64,000 bases of DNA, taken from contig NZ_JAAOIW010000001.1 in the NCBI RefSeq assembly GCF_011440305.1, forward strand, positions 558,001 through 622,000, read 5' to 3'. The stretch comes from Paenibacillus agricola. Lineage in GTDB: Bacteria > Bacillota > Bacilli > Paenibacillales > NBRC-103111. The translations under genes and the position numbers were made by a program. Under the pieces are notes generated by a model. The model was not told the DNA's origin and searched no databases. It was given only the letters and a program-made list of their open reading frames with translations. The number at the start of each line of letters is the position of its first letter. Position 1 is the stretch's first letter. Shown one piece after another: positions 9,301 through 16,625 of the stretch.

Positions 9301-9331
9301 TATCTTTCGTCGAAGGAAGGGGTCTTATTCA
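9301..9331 (-). promoter_or_regulatory. Possible sigma-G-type promoter for ypeB
   Basis: On the minus strand TGAATA (9326-9331) and AAAGATA (9301-9307) are separated by 18 nt. The -35 fits the forespore sigma-G/sigma-F pattern. The -10 agrees with CATnnTA at only five of seven positions. It is suggested mainly because ypeB is a sigma-G gene in B. subtilis. Confidence 0.3.
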
Positions 9332-9339
9332 TGGATCAC

Positions 9340-9363
9340 AAAAAAAAGAACCCTATTAGGGCT
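9340..9363 (-). terminator. Rho-independent terminator after the small zinc-ribbon gene
   Basis: On the minus strand GAGCCCT pairs with AGGGTTC (one G-T pair) around a 3-nt loop, followed by eight T. It starts only a few bases after the stop of the 53-residue gene, so ypeB needs its own promoter. Confidence 0.75.
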
Positions 9364-9365
9364 CC

Positions 9366-9527
9366 TTAAAAGCATTTGGTTTCTATAATAAAATCCTTTT
9401 CATTACTGCAAACACATTGTTTAAAGCCCGTATCTATTCTGCCCTTATCTTGTCTGCCCTTCAAAACAAATCGATCCCCACAGCGCTTACACCGTATTGT
9501 CACTTTAATCCGCTCATTGGCAGCCAT
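9366..9527 (-). CDS. Small zinc-ribbon-like protein, function unknown
   Basis: This 53-residue protein begins MAANERIKVTIRCKRCG. It has a CxxC (CKRCG) near residue 14 and a second Cys pair (CVC) near residue 39, which together could hold one zinc ion. The start has a strong GGAGG 6 nt upstream, which supports it as a real gene. It sits in the gap between prsW and ypeB where sleB normally lies. I do not recognise a named family, and there is no membrane or signal segment. Confidence 0.7.
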   Translation of the reverse strand: MAANERIKVTIRCKRCGDRFVLKGRQDKGRIDTGFKQCVCSNEKDFIIETKCF

Positions 9528-9615
9528 ATTTAACCTCCAGCTTGTCAATTCCAACCTAAAGAACCAACGAATAATAATTTCAATATTCGATTATTCCTAA
9601 GTATGCACAAGCCAG

Positions 9616-10308
9616 TTACATTTCAACCTGTTCATCACGCCTTAAAACGCGCAATGGCGATTTAGCATTGGCACGGTTCACATTCCACAAGCTGCGACCC
9701 CAGAGAAAAGCCATTAATGGAAGCATGATCCAAATCCAATAGGTTTTTGCGGAAAGCAGTACATAATCAAACACCCCATGCCAAAATATGGGCAATATTA
9801 ACGAATATATTAATTGCCGGTTACGCTGCTTCGGATTAAATTTGGCTTTGCCTAAATGATAGCCCATCATCACACCAAACATTGCATGTCCTGATACCGG
9901 CAAGAAGGCTCTTAACAGCAGTGTAGAAATGGAGGCCGAATTGAGAAAGGCATAGAAGACATTCTCCAAGGTGGCAAAACCAAGGGAAACGGCTACCGAA
10001 TATACAATTCCATCATAAGGCTCATCAAATTTCCCATGCCGAAACACAAGGAAATAAATAAGGAACCATTTCAAAAATTCCTCGACGCCTGATGAAATCA
10101 GAAAAGAAAATACAAACGGATCATCTCCAAATCCGTGCACAAACGCCCGCTGCAACACCATCACGGGGAATACAAGCAAAATGCCGAATAAAAACATCTT
10201 GCCTACTAAATGTATAGGTTCGGTTTCATAACGATCCTTCAAATAAAAATAAGCTAACAAAGCGACACCCGGCGCAATGGCTGCCAATAGGACTGAAATG
10301 ACGCTCAA
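9616..10308 (-). CDS. prsW: Intramembrane glutamic protease PrsW
   Basis: This 230-residue multi-span membrane protein carries the PrsW signatures: GVEEFLKW (the paired glutamates) near residue 68, FATLENVFYA near residue 108, GHAMFGVMMGYH near residue 140 and FWHGVFDYVL near residue 174. In B. subtilis PrsW makes the site-1 cut of the anti-sigma factor RsiW. No sigW/rsiW pair is visible here, so the local substrate is unknown. Position beside ypeB and ypbH is conserved. Confidence 0.93.
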   Translation of the reverse strand: MSVISVLLAAIAPGVALLAYFYLKDRYETEPIHLVGKMFLFGILLVFPVMVLQRAFVHGFGDDPFVFSFLISSGVEEFLKWFLIYFLVFRHGKFDEPYDGIVYSVAVSLGFATLENVFYAFLNSASISTLLLRAFLPVSGHAMFGVMMGYHLGKAKFNPKQRNRQLIYSLILPIFWHGVFDYVLLSAKTYWIWIMLPLMAFLWGRSLWNVNRANAKSPLRVLRRDEQVEM

Positions 10309-10397
10309 AGTGTCACCTCCAAAAGTTTAGTGTATATTTCGCATACAAAGATCATTATAGACATATTCCAAGCTTTTTTCCATGCTTTCAAAAATAA

Positions 10398-10440
10398 AAG
10401 AGCATCCCACAAAAACAATAATGTTTTTGGGAATGCTTTT
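10398..10440 (-). terminator. Rho-independent terminator after the mecA-type gene
   Basis: On the minus strand AGCATTCCCAAAAAC pairs with GTTTTTGTGGGATGCT with one bulge, then a TTTTATTTTT tract. It begins about 22 nt after the stop at 10462. Confidence 0.8.
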
Positions 10441-10461
10441 CTATTGGGCAAATATTTGGAT

Positions 10462-11064
10462 CTATTTAAAATGCGTGCATAGCACATTGATGGCGTCCGC
10501 AGCTATTACCGTTTTGCCATAAACCTCAAGAACGGCTCTAGTTACGGAAGCGGCATCTCCATACTCGGACAAGACGGCAATGATGGATTGATAGCTACTT
10601 TCCTCCATATTTACAGCATCAAGCTGCAAAAACCATTTGTTCTTATAAGAAAATAAAATGCCTCCATCGGTTAGCAACGGCTTAATCACTTTCGCCATGC
10701 GAAGCAAATCTTCAAAATCGTGAAACACGTAGGAGATTTGATCTGTTTGCTCCATGGTAACCTCAAGCTCGTACATTTCTTCCACTTCTTCCTCGTAGGA
10801 GTCGGAAGTATGATGAAACTCCATCTTGCCGCGGGTTACAATAACTACCATTCCTTGTGCAGGAAGTGCCAGTACTTCTACAGCTAAGGGCCCTGTAGGG
10901 TCAAAACCCAATTCGGCATACGCTTGGTCCATCATGTCACTGAACAGCTCGTGGACTCTGGGAATCTCTCTCCACATGTCGTCTTTTTGAATACCTCGCT
11001 CCGTCAAGTCATCGAAAGTGAGAAAAATCCGTATTTTGTCCTGACTCAAACGCTCCATTTTCAT
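10462..11064 (-). CDS. MecA/YpbH-family ClpC adaptor protein
   Basis: This 200-residue protein has the MecA layout: an N-terminal domain (MERLSQDKIRIFLTFDDLTERGI, then WREIPRVHELFSDMM) that binds targets, a short acidic linker near residues 85-105, and a C-terminal domain (DFEDLLRMAKVI... ending ALEVYGK-type segment) that contacts ClpC. MecA targets ComK for degradation in B. subtilis and YpbH is its paralogue. The location next to prsW matches ypbH. Because many Paenibacillaceae carry only one or two such genes, I do not choose between mecA and mecB. GGGAGG precedes the ATG by 8 nt. Confidence 0.88.
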   Translation of the reverse strand: MKMERLSQDKIRIFLTFDDLTERGIQKDDMWREIPRVHELFSDMMDQAYAELGFDPTGPLAVEVLALPAQGMVVIVTRGKMEFHHTSDSYEEEVEEMYELEVTMEQTDQISYVFHDFEDLLRMAKVIKPLLTDGGILFSYKNKWFLQLDAVNMEESSYQSIIAVLSEYGDAASVTRAVLEVYGKTVIAADAINVLCTHFK

Positions 11065-11197
11065 TCAGGATTCCTCCCTTGCCGCCACTTTTAATAACAG
11101 CTTATGAAGTAAGCTTAAAAAGGTGAATAAGCTTCAAGCTTGTATTCAATTATATGAGTATTATAGCACAACATAACAATAAATCTATTATGCTTTA

Positions 11198-11239
11198 AAA
11201 AAAAGAAAGGCAAGAATAGGAAATACCTATTCTTGCCTT
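11198..11239 (-). terminator. Strong Rho-independent terminator
   Basis: AAGGCAAGAATAGG and its exact complement flank a 5-nt loop, followed on the minus strand by TTTC and an eight-T run. It lies 25 nt beyond the stop of the 101-residue gene. Confidence 0.9.
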
Positions 11240-11263
11240 ATATTACACCGAAAACAAGCCATA

Positions 11264-11569
11264 TTATTGGGGAGGATGCATTTCTTTATATCGATTGTCT
11301 GCATTTTCTGCTAAAATCTCTTCGAACGTGGCTTTCAGCTGAGGCTCTTTATTGATAATAGCCTTTACCTCCCCAAAACCAGCCTTCGGGGAGTGGCTTT
11401 CTTTATCGAAAGCACCTGTCATTTTTTCTTTCGCCTTAGACATGTTGTTGCCCATTGATGCATTATTGCCGCTAAATGCTGATAAAAGCATCGCCTTATT
11501 TTTGGTGTTTAAATAAATAACCGCTGCTGCTCCAACCATACCGCCCAATAAAAAAGATCCCATTTTCAT
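11264..11569 (-). CDS. Small membrane-anchored hypothetical protein (YtxH-like layout)
   Basis: This 101-residue protein starts MKMGSFLLGGMVGAAAVIYL, a glycine/alanine-rich membrane segment in about residues 4-20. A Ser/Asn/Lys-rich linker and a charged C-terminal helix (EEILAENADNRYKEM) follow. The layout resembles YtxH-like general stress proteins, but I see no diagnostic motif. GGAGGG lies 6 nt upstream of the ATG. It is a single-gene unit with its own strong terminator. Confidence 0.7.
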   Translation of the reverse strand: MKMGSFLLGGMVGAAAVIYLNTKNKAMLLSAFSGNNASMGNNMSKAKEKMTGAFDKESHSPKAGFGEVKAIINKEPQLKATFEEILAENADNRYKEMHPPQ

Positions 11570-11691
11570 AGCTATCCCTCCATTTGTTTTGGTTCAGAGC
11601 TTATTTTTCTCTATGTACATCGGTTCCATGCATGATAAAATTAGGAAACATCTAACTTCTAGATAACCCACAATGAATAGGAGAACTATTA

Positions 11692-12672
11692 ATGAATAAA
11701 AAATTGCTTATAGGGCTTGCCGCTGTGCTTATTACAACTTCAGCTGCATGCCAAAATAATAGCCAGCCCTCCGCTGCACCTGCTGGCAACGGGGCTTCAG
11801 CCACAGGCCAAGCCCAGACGGTACCTCCTGCAGCCAAGCCTACGGAGAAAAGCGAGGCTTCTGTGGCTCCAGTCGGGGCTGGAACGCCTGCACAGCCTAG
11901 CAAGCCTTCAGACGTGGCGCCTGGAAGCGCACAACAGCCTGCAGTTCCACCTTCGGCATCCACATCCACAGCTGCCCCCATTACTCCACAAGCAACACAG
12001 CAGCCCGCTCCTGCACCCCAAGCCGCTGCCAAGCTTTATAAAATGAATCCAAAAACCTACGACATTGTGCCGATCGACCCAGCTTCCGCTGATAAAAACG
12101 TCGTACTGTTGACCTTTGACGACGGTCCAAAGGATAAAGATATGCTGGAAGCGTTGCTAGGCACTTTAGACAAGCATAAAGCAAAAGCGATATTTTTCGT
12201 AAACGGTTATCGGGTGCAGCAGAAGCCAGAGCTGATTAAATTGATCACGGACCACGGCCAAACTATAGGCAATCATTCTTGGGACCATATCGATTTAAAG
12301 AAGGAAAGCAAGGAGAAAATCGATCAACAAATCGGAGATGTGCAAAAGCTGGTAAAGGAATTAACAGGCAGTGCCCCCCAATTTTTCCGTCCGCCCTTTG
12401 GATCAGGTGGTGATCTGGTCAGAGAAAAAGCGAAGCAGGAGAACATGCTATTTATGACATGGTCTAATGGCTCCTTGGATTGGGATATGACCGTTAAGAA
12501 AAATGATCCCGCCAAGGTAGTCAGCAACGTTCTGGAGCAATTAAGGCCAGGCAGCAATATTCTGATGCATGAGCTGCCATGGACCGTTGAAGCCATGGAC
12601 AACCTGCTAACCCAATTAGAAGCGAAGTCATATAAATTTGTAGACCCTGCATCCATTGACACTACTTTGTAA
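11692..12672 (+). CDS. Lipoprotein polysaccharide deacetylase (NodB-fold, peptidoglycan or chitooligosaccharide type)
   Basis: The 326-residue product begins with a lipoprotein signal peptide (lipobox TSAAC, Cys20). A Pro/Ala/Ser/Gln-rich linker of about 95 residues follows, then a NodB domain from about residue 138. Catalytic motifs are visible: TFDDGP (MT1, metal and base aspartates), HSWDHID (MT2 histidines), RPPFGSG (MT3) and the C-terminal LMHE (MT5). The MT4-type segment reads SNGSLDWD. Such enzymes deacetylate N-acetylglucosamine units in cell-wall glycans at the outer membrane face. AGGAGA lies before the ATG. It is one of the few plus-strand genes. Confidence 0.9.
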   Translation: MNKKLLIGLAAVLITTSAACQNNSQPSAAPAGNGASATGQAQTVPPAAKPTEKSEASVAPVGAGTPAQPSKPSDVAPGSAQQPAVPPSASTSTAAPITPQATQQPAPAPQAAAKLYKMNPKTYDIVPIDPASADKNVVLLTFDDGPKDKDMLEALLGTLDKHKAKAIFFVNGYRVQQKPELIKLITDHGQTIGNHSWDHIDLKKESKEKIDQQIGDVQKLVKELTGSAPQFFRPPFGSGGDLVREKAKQENMLFMTWSNGSLDWDMTVKKNDPAKVVSNVLEQLRPGSNILMHELPWTVEAMDNLLTQLEAKSYKFVDPASIDTTL

Positions 12673-12707
12673 TCGAAACTCCCTTTAACAGAAATACCAT
12701 TATAAAA

Positions 12708-12738
12708 GCAAAAAGGGGAGCTATTAAGCTTCCCCTTG
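12708..12738 (-). terminator. Terminator after the CPBP / small membrane protein pair
   Basis: On the minus strand GGGGAAGCT pairs with AGCTCCCC (one bulged A), followed by TTTTT. The stem overlaps the last codons of the 73-residue gene. There is no T-run on the plus strand, so it does not clearly serve the deacetylase gene. Confidence 0.65.
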
Positions 12739-12945
12739 CATTCGTTGCCAGCCCCAGAATATAAAACCAGCTACTAGCAGTATGAATATCCATAATATGG
12801 ATAAATAAAAGATGCGGAGCACCTTTTCACTTTCAGTGGGGTGCACTACGTTTCGCGGAGGCAAAAAAGTTTCGTCTTCTTCAGTTGCTGTTTTAGGTGC
12901 AGAATCAAGGGACGGCCGCTTTTGATAGTTGTTTGTAGAACGCAT
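12724..12945 (-). CDS. Small single-span membrane protein, function unknown
   Basis: This 73-residue protein has a polar, Thr/Glu-rich N-terminal half and one strong membrane segment (about residues 45-67, LRIFYLSILWIFILLVAGFI). Its ATG overlaps the stop of the CPBP protease gene by one base (TAATG), so it is probably translated by coupling to that gene. I do not recognise the family. The overlap suggests a partner of the protease. Confidence 0.7.
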   Translation of the reverse strand: MRSTNNYQKRPSLDSAPKTATEEDETFLPPRNVVHPTESEKVLRIFYLSILWIFILLVAGFIFWGWQRMQGEA

Positions 12946-13541
12946 TAACTCTCTCTCCTATAACGAATAATACAACCCATGATAAAATCGATCAGAAAAT
13001 GTGCAGCAATCGGCGTCCACAAAGAGCCTGTTTGGATATATATCCAGCCTAGACCGTAGCTAATGCCAAATACGAGTCCCGTCATCAGCCAATGCTGCAA
13101 ATAACGTATGTGGATGGCGGCGAATAAGATACTGGTCCAGTAAGGTCCCCATGAGGCTTGAATAGCCCCGCGGAATAACCATTCCTCGCAAAAAGCGACA
13201 ACGAATGACAGCACTATAATATGCCATAGAGGTCGATTTTTGAAAATAAGCTCATTGATACCGCCATCATCTGTTACCTCCGGTGGCACCCAATTGGAGA
13301 TCCAAATATCGATTAACAATACAGCAACTGCAAAGGCAACACCCCAAATTAATATGTAAATACCTTGCTCGATTGAAAACATGTGTCGAAATGATGGCTT
13401 TTGAAAAAACAAAATTACACTACCAGCCAAAATAACTAACAATTGAGTTATATACACGTTAAGAATTACCGTTCGTTCGTCGATAGTAGTAATATCAAGC
13501 TTTTGAAATTTTAGCCGCTTAAAATTAAATTTTTTCATCAT
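12945..13541 (-). CDS. CPBP-family intramembrane metalloprotease
   Basis: This 198-residue, multi-span protein carries the CPBP (Abi / Rce1-like) motifs: CEEWLFRG (motif 1, E-E-x3-R) near residue 121, FAAIHIRY (motif 2, F-x3-H) near residue 142, and AAHFLIDF (motif 3, H-x3-D/N) near residue 184. These residues bind zinc and catalyse cleavage in the family. Members process prenylated or peptide substrates or give bacteriocin immunity; no bacteriocin gene is evident nearby, so the substrate is unknown. It is cotranscribed with the 73-residue gene downstream. Confidence 0.88.
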   Translation of the reverse strand: MMKKFNFKRLKFQKLDITTIDERTVILNVYITQLLVILAGSVILFFQKPSFRHMFSIEQGIYILIWGVAFAVAVLLIDIWISNWVPPEVTDDGGINELIFKNRPLWHIIVLSFVVAFCEEWLFRGAIQASWGPYWTSILFAAIHIRYLQHWLMTGLVFGISYGLGWIYIQTGSLWTPIAAHFLIDFIMGCIIRYRRES

Positions 13542-13602
13542 TGATTCCCTTTTTGGTTATTTTCACCTATACTATCATTAAAAAAAATGAGGTGCTCAAG
13601 TC

Positions 13603-14520
13603 TTGAACAAACGGCTTTCACGCTATGATTACTTATTTGCCATTACTTTTATTTTTATGCTTGTTGTAGCACTTGGCACTTTTTTCTATGGTTTTCGAAT
13701 GGGGCAAGAGCGTGCAACAGCCAAGTATGAGGATGTTTTATTCAAAAAGACAGAAGCCGAAAACGGATATTCTGCTTATCATCAACAGTATCTGGTTTCC
13801 TACTATCATACCATTTATCAGCCATACAGGGAATTTCATAAAAAATGGTTTGAAAAAATGAATGAACTAGAAGTGAACCGCTCGGCGGATGCTTCGGCTA
13901 TTTTAAAGGATTTAGCACAGCTTTCCAAAGACAAGTATACGGAATTAAGCACGAAATCGATGCCGGATTCCTCACCTCTCTTACAAGACGGGCTGCAAAA
14001 TTATCTCAAAAGCTTGAAGCTTTTTGGCGAAGCTTTAGGAACGATTCAAGGAAAGGCAAATTCCCTTCCCAGCTATGACCTCGTCGCAGAAATGGATAAG
14101 GATGCTTATTTAGCGGAAGCCAAGAAGTTTTCCCTCACTGCGCAAAAAAACTATTACGATTCGATCATCAAATGGAATTTGGCAGACAACCCTCAGCTCA
14201 AACAAGTTGATGTTAGCAAACCCTTGACGACCCAGGAATGGAGCACACTAAGCTTAAGTATGAAAAACGATTATATAGCTAATTCTACATTAGCAGGCGT
14301 TATATTCAAGCTCTACACACCGCAGGATTTTGCAAGCCGGATCGATGATATGATCACTACAGGACAAGCACAGAAATTAAGTCTAAGCAATGTACAGCAG
14401 GTGATGGATTTATTAATGGCCACCGATGCGGTGCGCTCTGGAGATTTTATCCGCAACAAAAGCCGGCTTTACCCTGATGAAATTTTGCCGCAGCTTCCCT
14501 TCTTTTTTATGCAAAACTAA
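13603..14520 (+). CDS. Membrane-anchored hypothetical protein with extracytoplasmic helical domain
   Basis: This 305-residue protein has one N-terminal membrane segment (about residues 11-33, YLFAITFIFMLVVALGTFF) and a long, mostly helical outside domain rich in Lys, Asp and Gln. I do not recognise a family or catalytic motif. The start is TTG with GAGGTG about 9 nt upstream. It is divergent from the CPBP gene and lies before the serA T-box leader, which has its own promoter. Confidence 0.7.
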   Translation: MNKRLSRYDYLFAITFIFMLVVALGTFFYGFRMGQERATAKYEDVLFKKTEAENGYSAYHQQYLVSYYHTIYQPYREFHKKWFEKMNELEVNRSADASAILKDLAQLSKDKYTELSTKSMPDSSPLLQDGLQNYLKSLKLFGEALGTIQGKANSLPSYDLVAEMDKDAYLAEAKKFSLTAQKNYYDSIIKWNLADNPQLKQVDVSKPLTTQEWSTLSLSMKNDYIANSTLAGVIFKLYTPQDFASRIDDMITTGQAQKLSLSNVQQVMDLLMATDAVRSGDFIRNKSRLYPDEILPQLPFFFMQN

Positions 14521-14632
14521 AAAAAGATTTGATAATCCTAGCTTTTGAACAAGCTGTGACAACGCTATTCCTACTATTGACATCGCCTTTGGGGTCATGT
14601 TACGCTAATGGAAATTCATTTGTTACAAAACG

Positions 14633-14660
14633 TTGACGGAGACCTTGTAATTTCCATAAT
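14633..14660 (+). promoter_or_regulatory. Sigma-A-type promoter of the serA leader
   Basis: TTGACG (14633-14638) and CATAAT (14655-14660) are separated by 16 nt; each hexamer differs from consensus at one position. Transcription would begin near 14667, at the AGAGAG that typically opens T-box stem I. Confidence 0.7.
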
Positions 14661-14663
14661 GCA

Positions 14664-14915
14664 CAGAGAGCCGATGAACTGGTGGAAATCGGACATGATG
14701 GTTTACTAAAGAGCACTCCAGAGTTGCTGTGTTGAAGACACACGAATCCCGTGATTCGCGATCCCTAGATGCAGCCGGTTAGAAACCGTTAACTTTCTGA
14801 GTCCTTGAGGCTCATGAGGTTGTCTCTATCAAAGAGGCAACGAATTAGGGTGGTACCACGAAAGTAACTCTTCGTCCCTTGTATACGGAAACGTATGGGG
14901 AAGTAAGAGTTTTTT
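14664..14915 (+). ncRNA. T-box riboswitch controlling serA, probably serine-responsive
   Basis: The leader holds the T-box hallmark AGGGTGGTACCACG at 14847-14860, an AGAGAG and GGTGGAAATCGG stem I region at 14665-14692, and a terminator just downstream. T-box RNAs bind uncharged tRNA: a specifier codon pairs with the anticodon, and the tRNA 3' end pairs with the T-box bulge to form an antiterminator. In the specifier loop I read AGC (Ser) at 14712-14714, followed by A as usual. A serine codon fits serA, the first enzyme of serine synthesis. The specifier is inferred by eye; the T-box itself is clear. Confidence 0.92.
14865..14915 (+). terminator. Regulatory terminator of the serA T-box
   Basis: AACTCTT and TCCC with GTATAC on the left pair with GTAT, GGGA and AAGAGTT on the right, followed by six T. 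The left arm overlaps the segment that would form the T-box antiterminator, as expected for transcription attenuation. Confidence 0.85.
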
Positions 14916-14948
14916 AGTTTGTCTAGAAAAAATCGGAGGTTAGGACAC

Positions 14949-16535
14949 ATGTACAAAGTACTAGTTATGGATGGAATCAGTGATTTGGGTATTCAATTGC
15001 TAAATGATGCACCCGATGTAACGGTTGATAAAAAAACCGGTTTATCGGAGAGCGAATTAATCGCGATTATCGCGGATTATGACGCTTTGATGGTACGTAG
15101 CCAAACCAAGGTAACCCCAAGCATTATGGGCGCTGCCGAGAAATTAAAGGTTGTGGGACGGGCTGGCGTTGGCGTTGATAACATCGATCTTGAAGCGGCA
15201 ACAAGCCGTGGTATTGTCGTTATTAATGCTCCAGATGGAAATACGATTGCTACCTGCGAGCTTACATTTGCTATGATGATGTCGGTAGCCCGTTCTATTC
15301 CACAGGCTTACAAAAAGACGGTCAGCGGCGAATGGGACCGTAAAACCTTCGTGGGCGTTGAGCTTCGTAACAAAACGCTCGGCATCCTTGGCATGGGCCG
15401 AATCGGCAGCGAAGTCGCCAAGCGTGCTAAAGTGTTTGGCATGAATGTAATTGGCTACGACCCTTTCTTGACGGAAGAGCGCGCTAATCAAATGGGTGTC
15501 AAGCTGGGAAGTGTCGATGATATCGCAGCACAAGCTGATTTCATCACAGTGCATACACCACTTACACCGGAAACACGCCATATTATTGCTCGTCCCCAAT
15601 TCCAATTGATGAAAAAAGGCGTGCGCATCATTAACTGTGCCCGCGGCGGTATTATTGATGAGGCCGCATTAGTGGAAGCTATTGATGCAGGTATCGTTGC
15701 CGGTGCTGCATTTGACGTTTATGAGCAAGAGCCACCACAAGCCGACCACCCTTTCTTAAACAATCCCAAAATTATTGTTACGCCTCACTTGGGCGCATCC
15801 ACTGTAGAAGCCCAAGAGAACGTAGCTATCGACGTATCGGAAGAGGTTCTGCATATTTTACGTGATGAGCCTTTCAAAAATGCGGTTAATATGTCTCCGG
15901 TTCCACCAGCTGTGTTAAGCAAGCTTCAACCGTATTTTAACTTGGGAGACAAGTTGGGCCAATTTATTGGACAAACCACCCAAGGGGCGATTAAAGAAAT
16001 AATCGTCAATTATTCCGGTGACCTTGCCGATGTCGACACCGCTCCTTTAACCCGTTACATTGTTCGTGGCATTCTGGGCAACCAATTGGAGAGCGTTAAT
16101 ATTGTGAACGCGATGCATCTCGCCAAAGCCCGTGAGGTCAATATTGTGATTCAACAGTCGGTAGCCACTCAAACCTTTACCAATTTGGTGTCGGTGACCA
16201 CAAAGGCTAAAAACGAAGAACATGTTGTTGCTGGAACCTTGCTTGCTGGATACGGCGAACGTATCGTGCAAATCGACCAATATCCTGTTGACATTGCTCC
16301 TAGCGGCAACCTTCTACTGATCTCCCACAATGATAAACCTGGGATTATCGGTAAAGTAGGAACATTGCTAGGTGCAAATGATGTTAACATTGCTACGATG
16401 CAGGTTGGCCGTAAAGTAATTGGCGGATCCGCTATCATGATATTATCGACAGATAAACCAACACCAAAGAATGTTCTTGAGCAATTAAGGCTTCTTCCTG
16501 AGCTCACTGGCGTTAACGAGCTTGCACTTAATTAA
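14949..16535 (+). CDS. serA: D-3-phosphoglycerate dehydrogenase
   Basis: This 528-residue enzyme oxidises 3-phosphoglycerate to 3-phosphohydroxypyruvate, the first step of serine synthesis. It is the long form. The substrate/NAD domain contains GRAGVGVDNIDLEAA and the Rossmann motif LGILGMGRIGSEVAKRA, with the catalytic Arg (CARGGIIDE), Glu (EQEPP) and His (PHLGAST). An intervening domain follows, then a C-terminal ACT domain (about residues 455-528) that usually binds serine. The ATG at 14949 has GGAGG 9 nt upstream. Expression is probably controlled by the T-box before it. Confidence 0.97.
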   Translation: MYKVLVMDGISDLGIQLLNDAPDVTVDKKTGLSESELIAIIADYDALMVRSQTKVTPSIMGAAEKLKVVGRAGVGVDNIDLEAATSRGIVVINAPDGNTIATCELTFAMMMSVARSIPQAYKKTVSGEWDRKTFVGVELRNKTLGILGMGRIGSEVAKRAKVFGMNVIGYDPFLTEERANQMGVKLGSVDDIAAQADFITVHTPLTPETRHIIARPQFQLMKKGVRIINCARGGIIDEAALVEAIDAGIVAGAAFDVYEQEPPQADHPFLNNPKIIVTPHLGASTVEAQENVAIDVSEEVLHILRDEPFKNAVNMSPVPPAVLSKLQPYFNLGDKLGQFIGQTTQGAIKEIIVNYSGDLADVDTAPLTRYIVRGILGNQLESVNIVNAMHLAKAREVNIVIQQSVATQTFTNLVSVTTKAKNEEHVVAGTLLAGYGERIVQIDQYPVDIAPSGNLLLISHNDKPGIIGKVGTLLGANDVNIATMQVGRKVIGGSAIMILSTDKPTPKNVLEQLRLLPELTGVNELALN

Positions 16536-16582
16536 AAGCTATTGTTTCACGACCAACAAGAAAATATCTCTTTATTCAACAT

Positions 16583-16625
16583 AAAAAGCGGACCTCCGAT
16601 CTTTAAATCGGAGGTCCGCTTTTTA
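16583..16625. terminator. Bidirectional terminator between serA and resE
   Basis: GCGGACCTCCGAT and its exact complement flank a 6-nt loop (stem 16588-16619). An A-run lies on the left and a T-run on the right, so it can stop transcription from both converging genes. Confidence 0.92.

Noticed and set aside
11652-12032. Long open frame opposite the deacetylase linker
   Set aside because: It is the antisense of a Pro/Ala-rich, stop-poor coding region, with no plausible ribosome-binding site or protein family.
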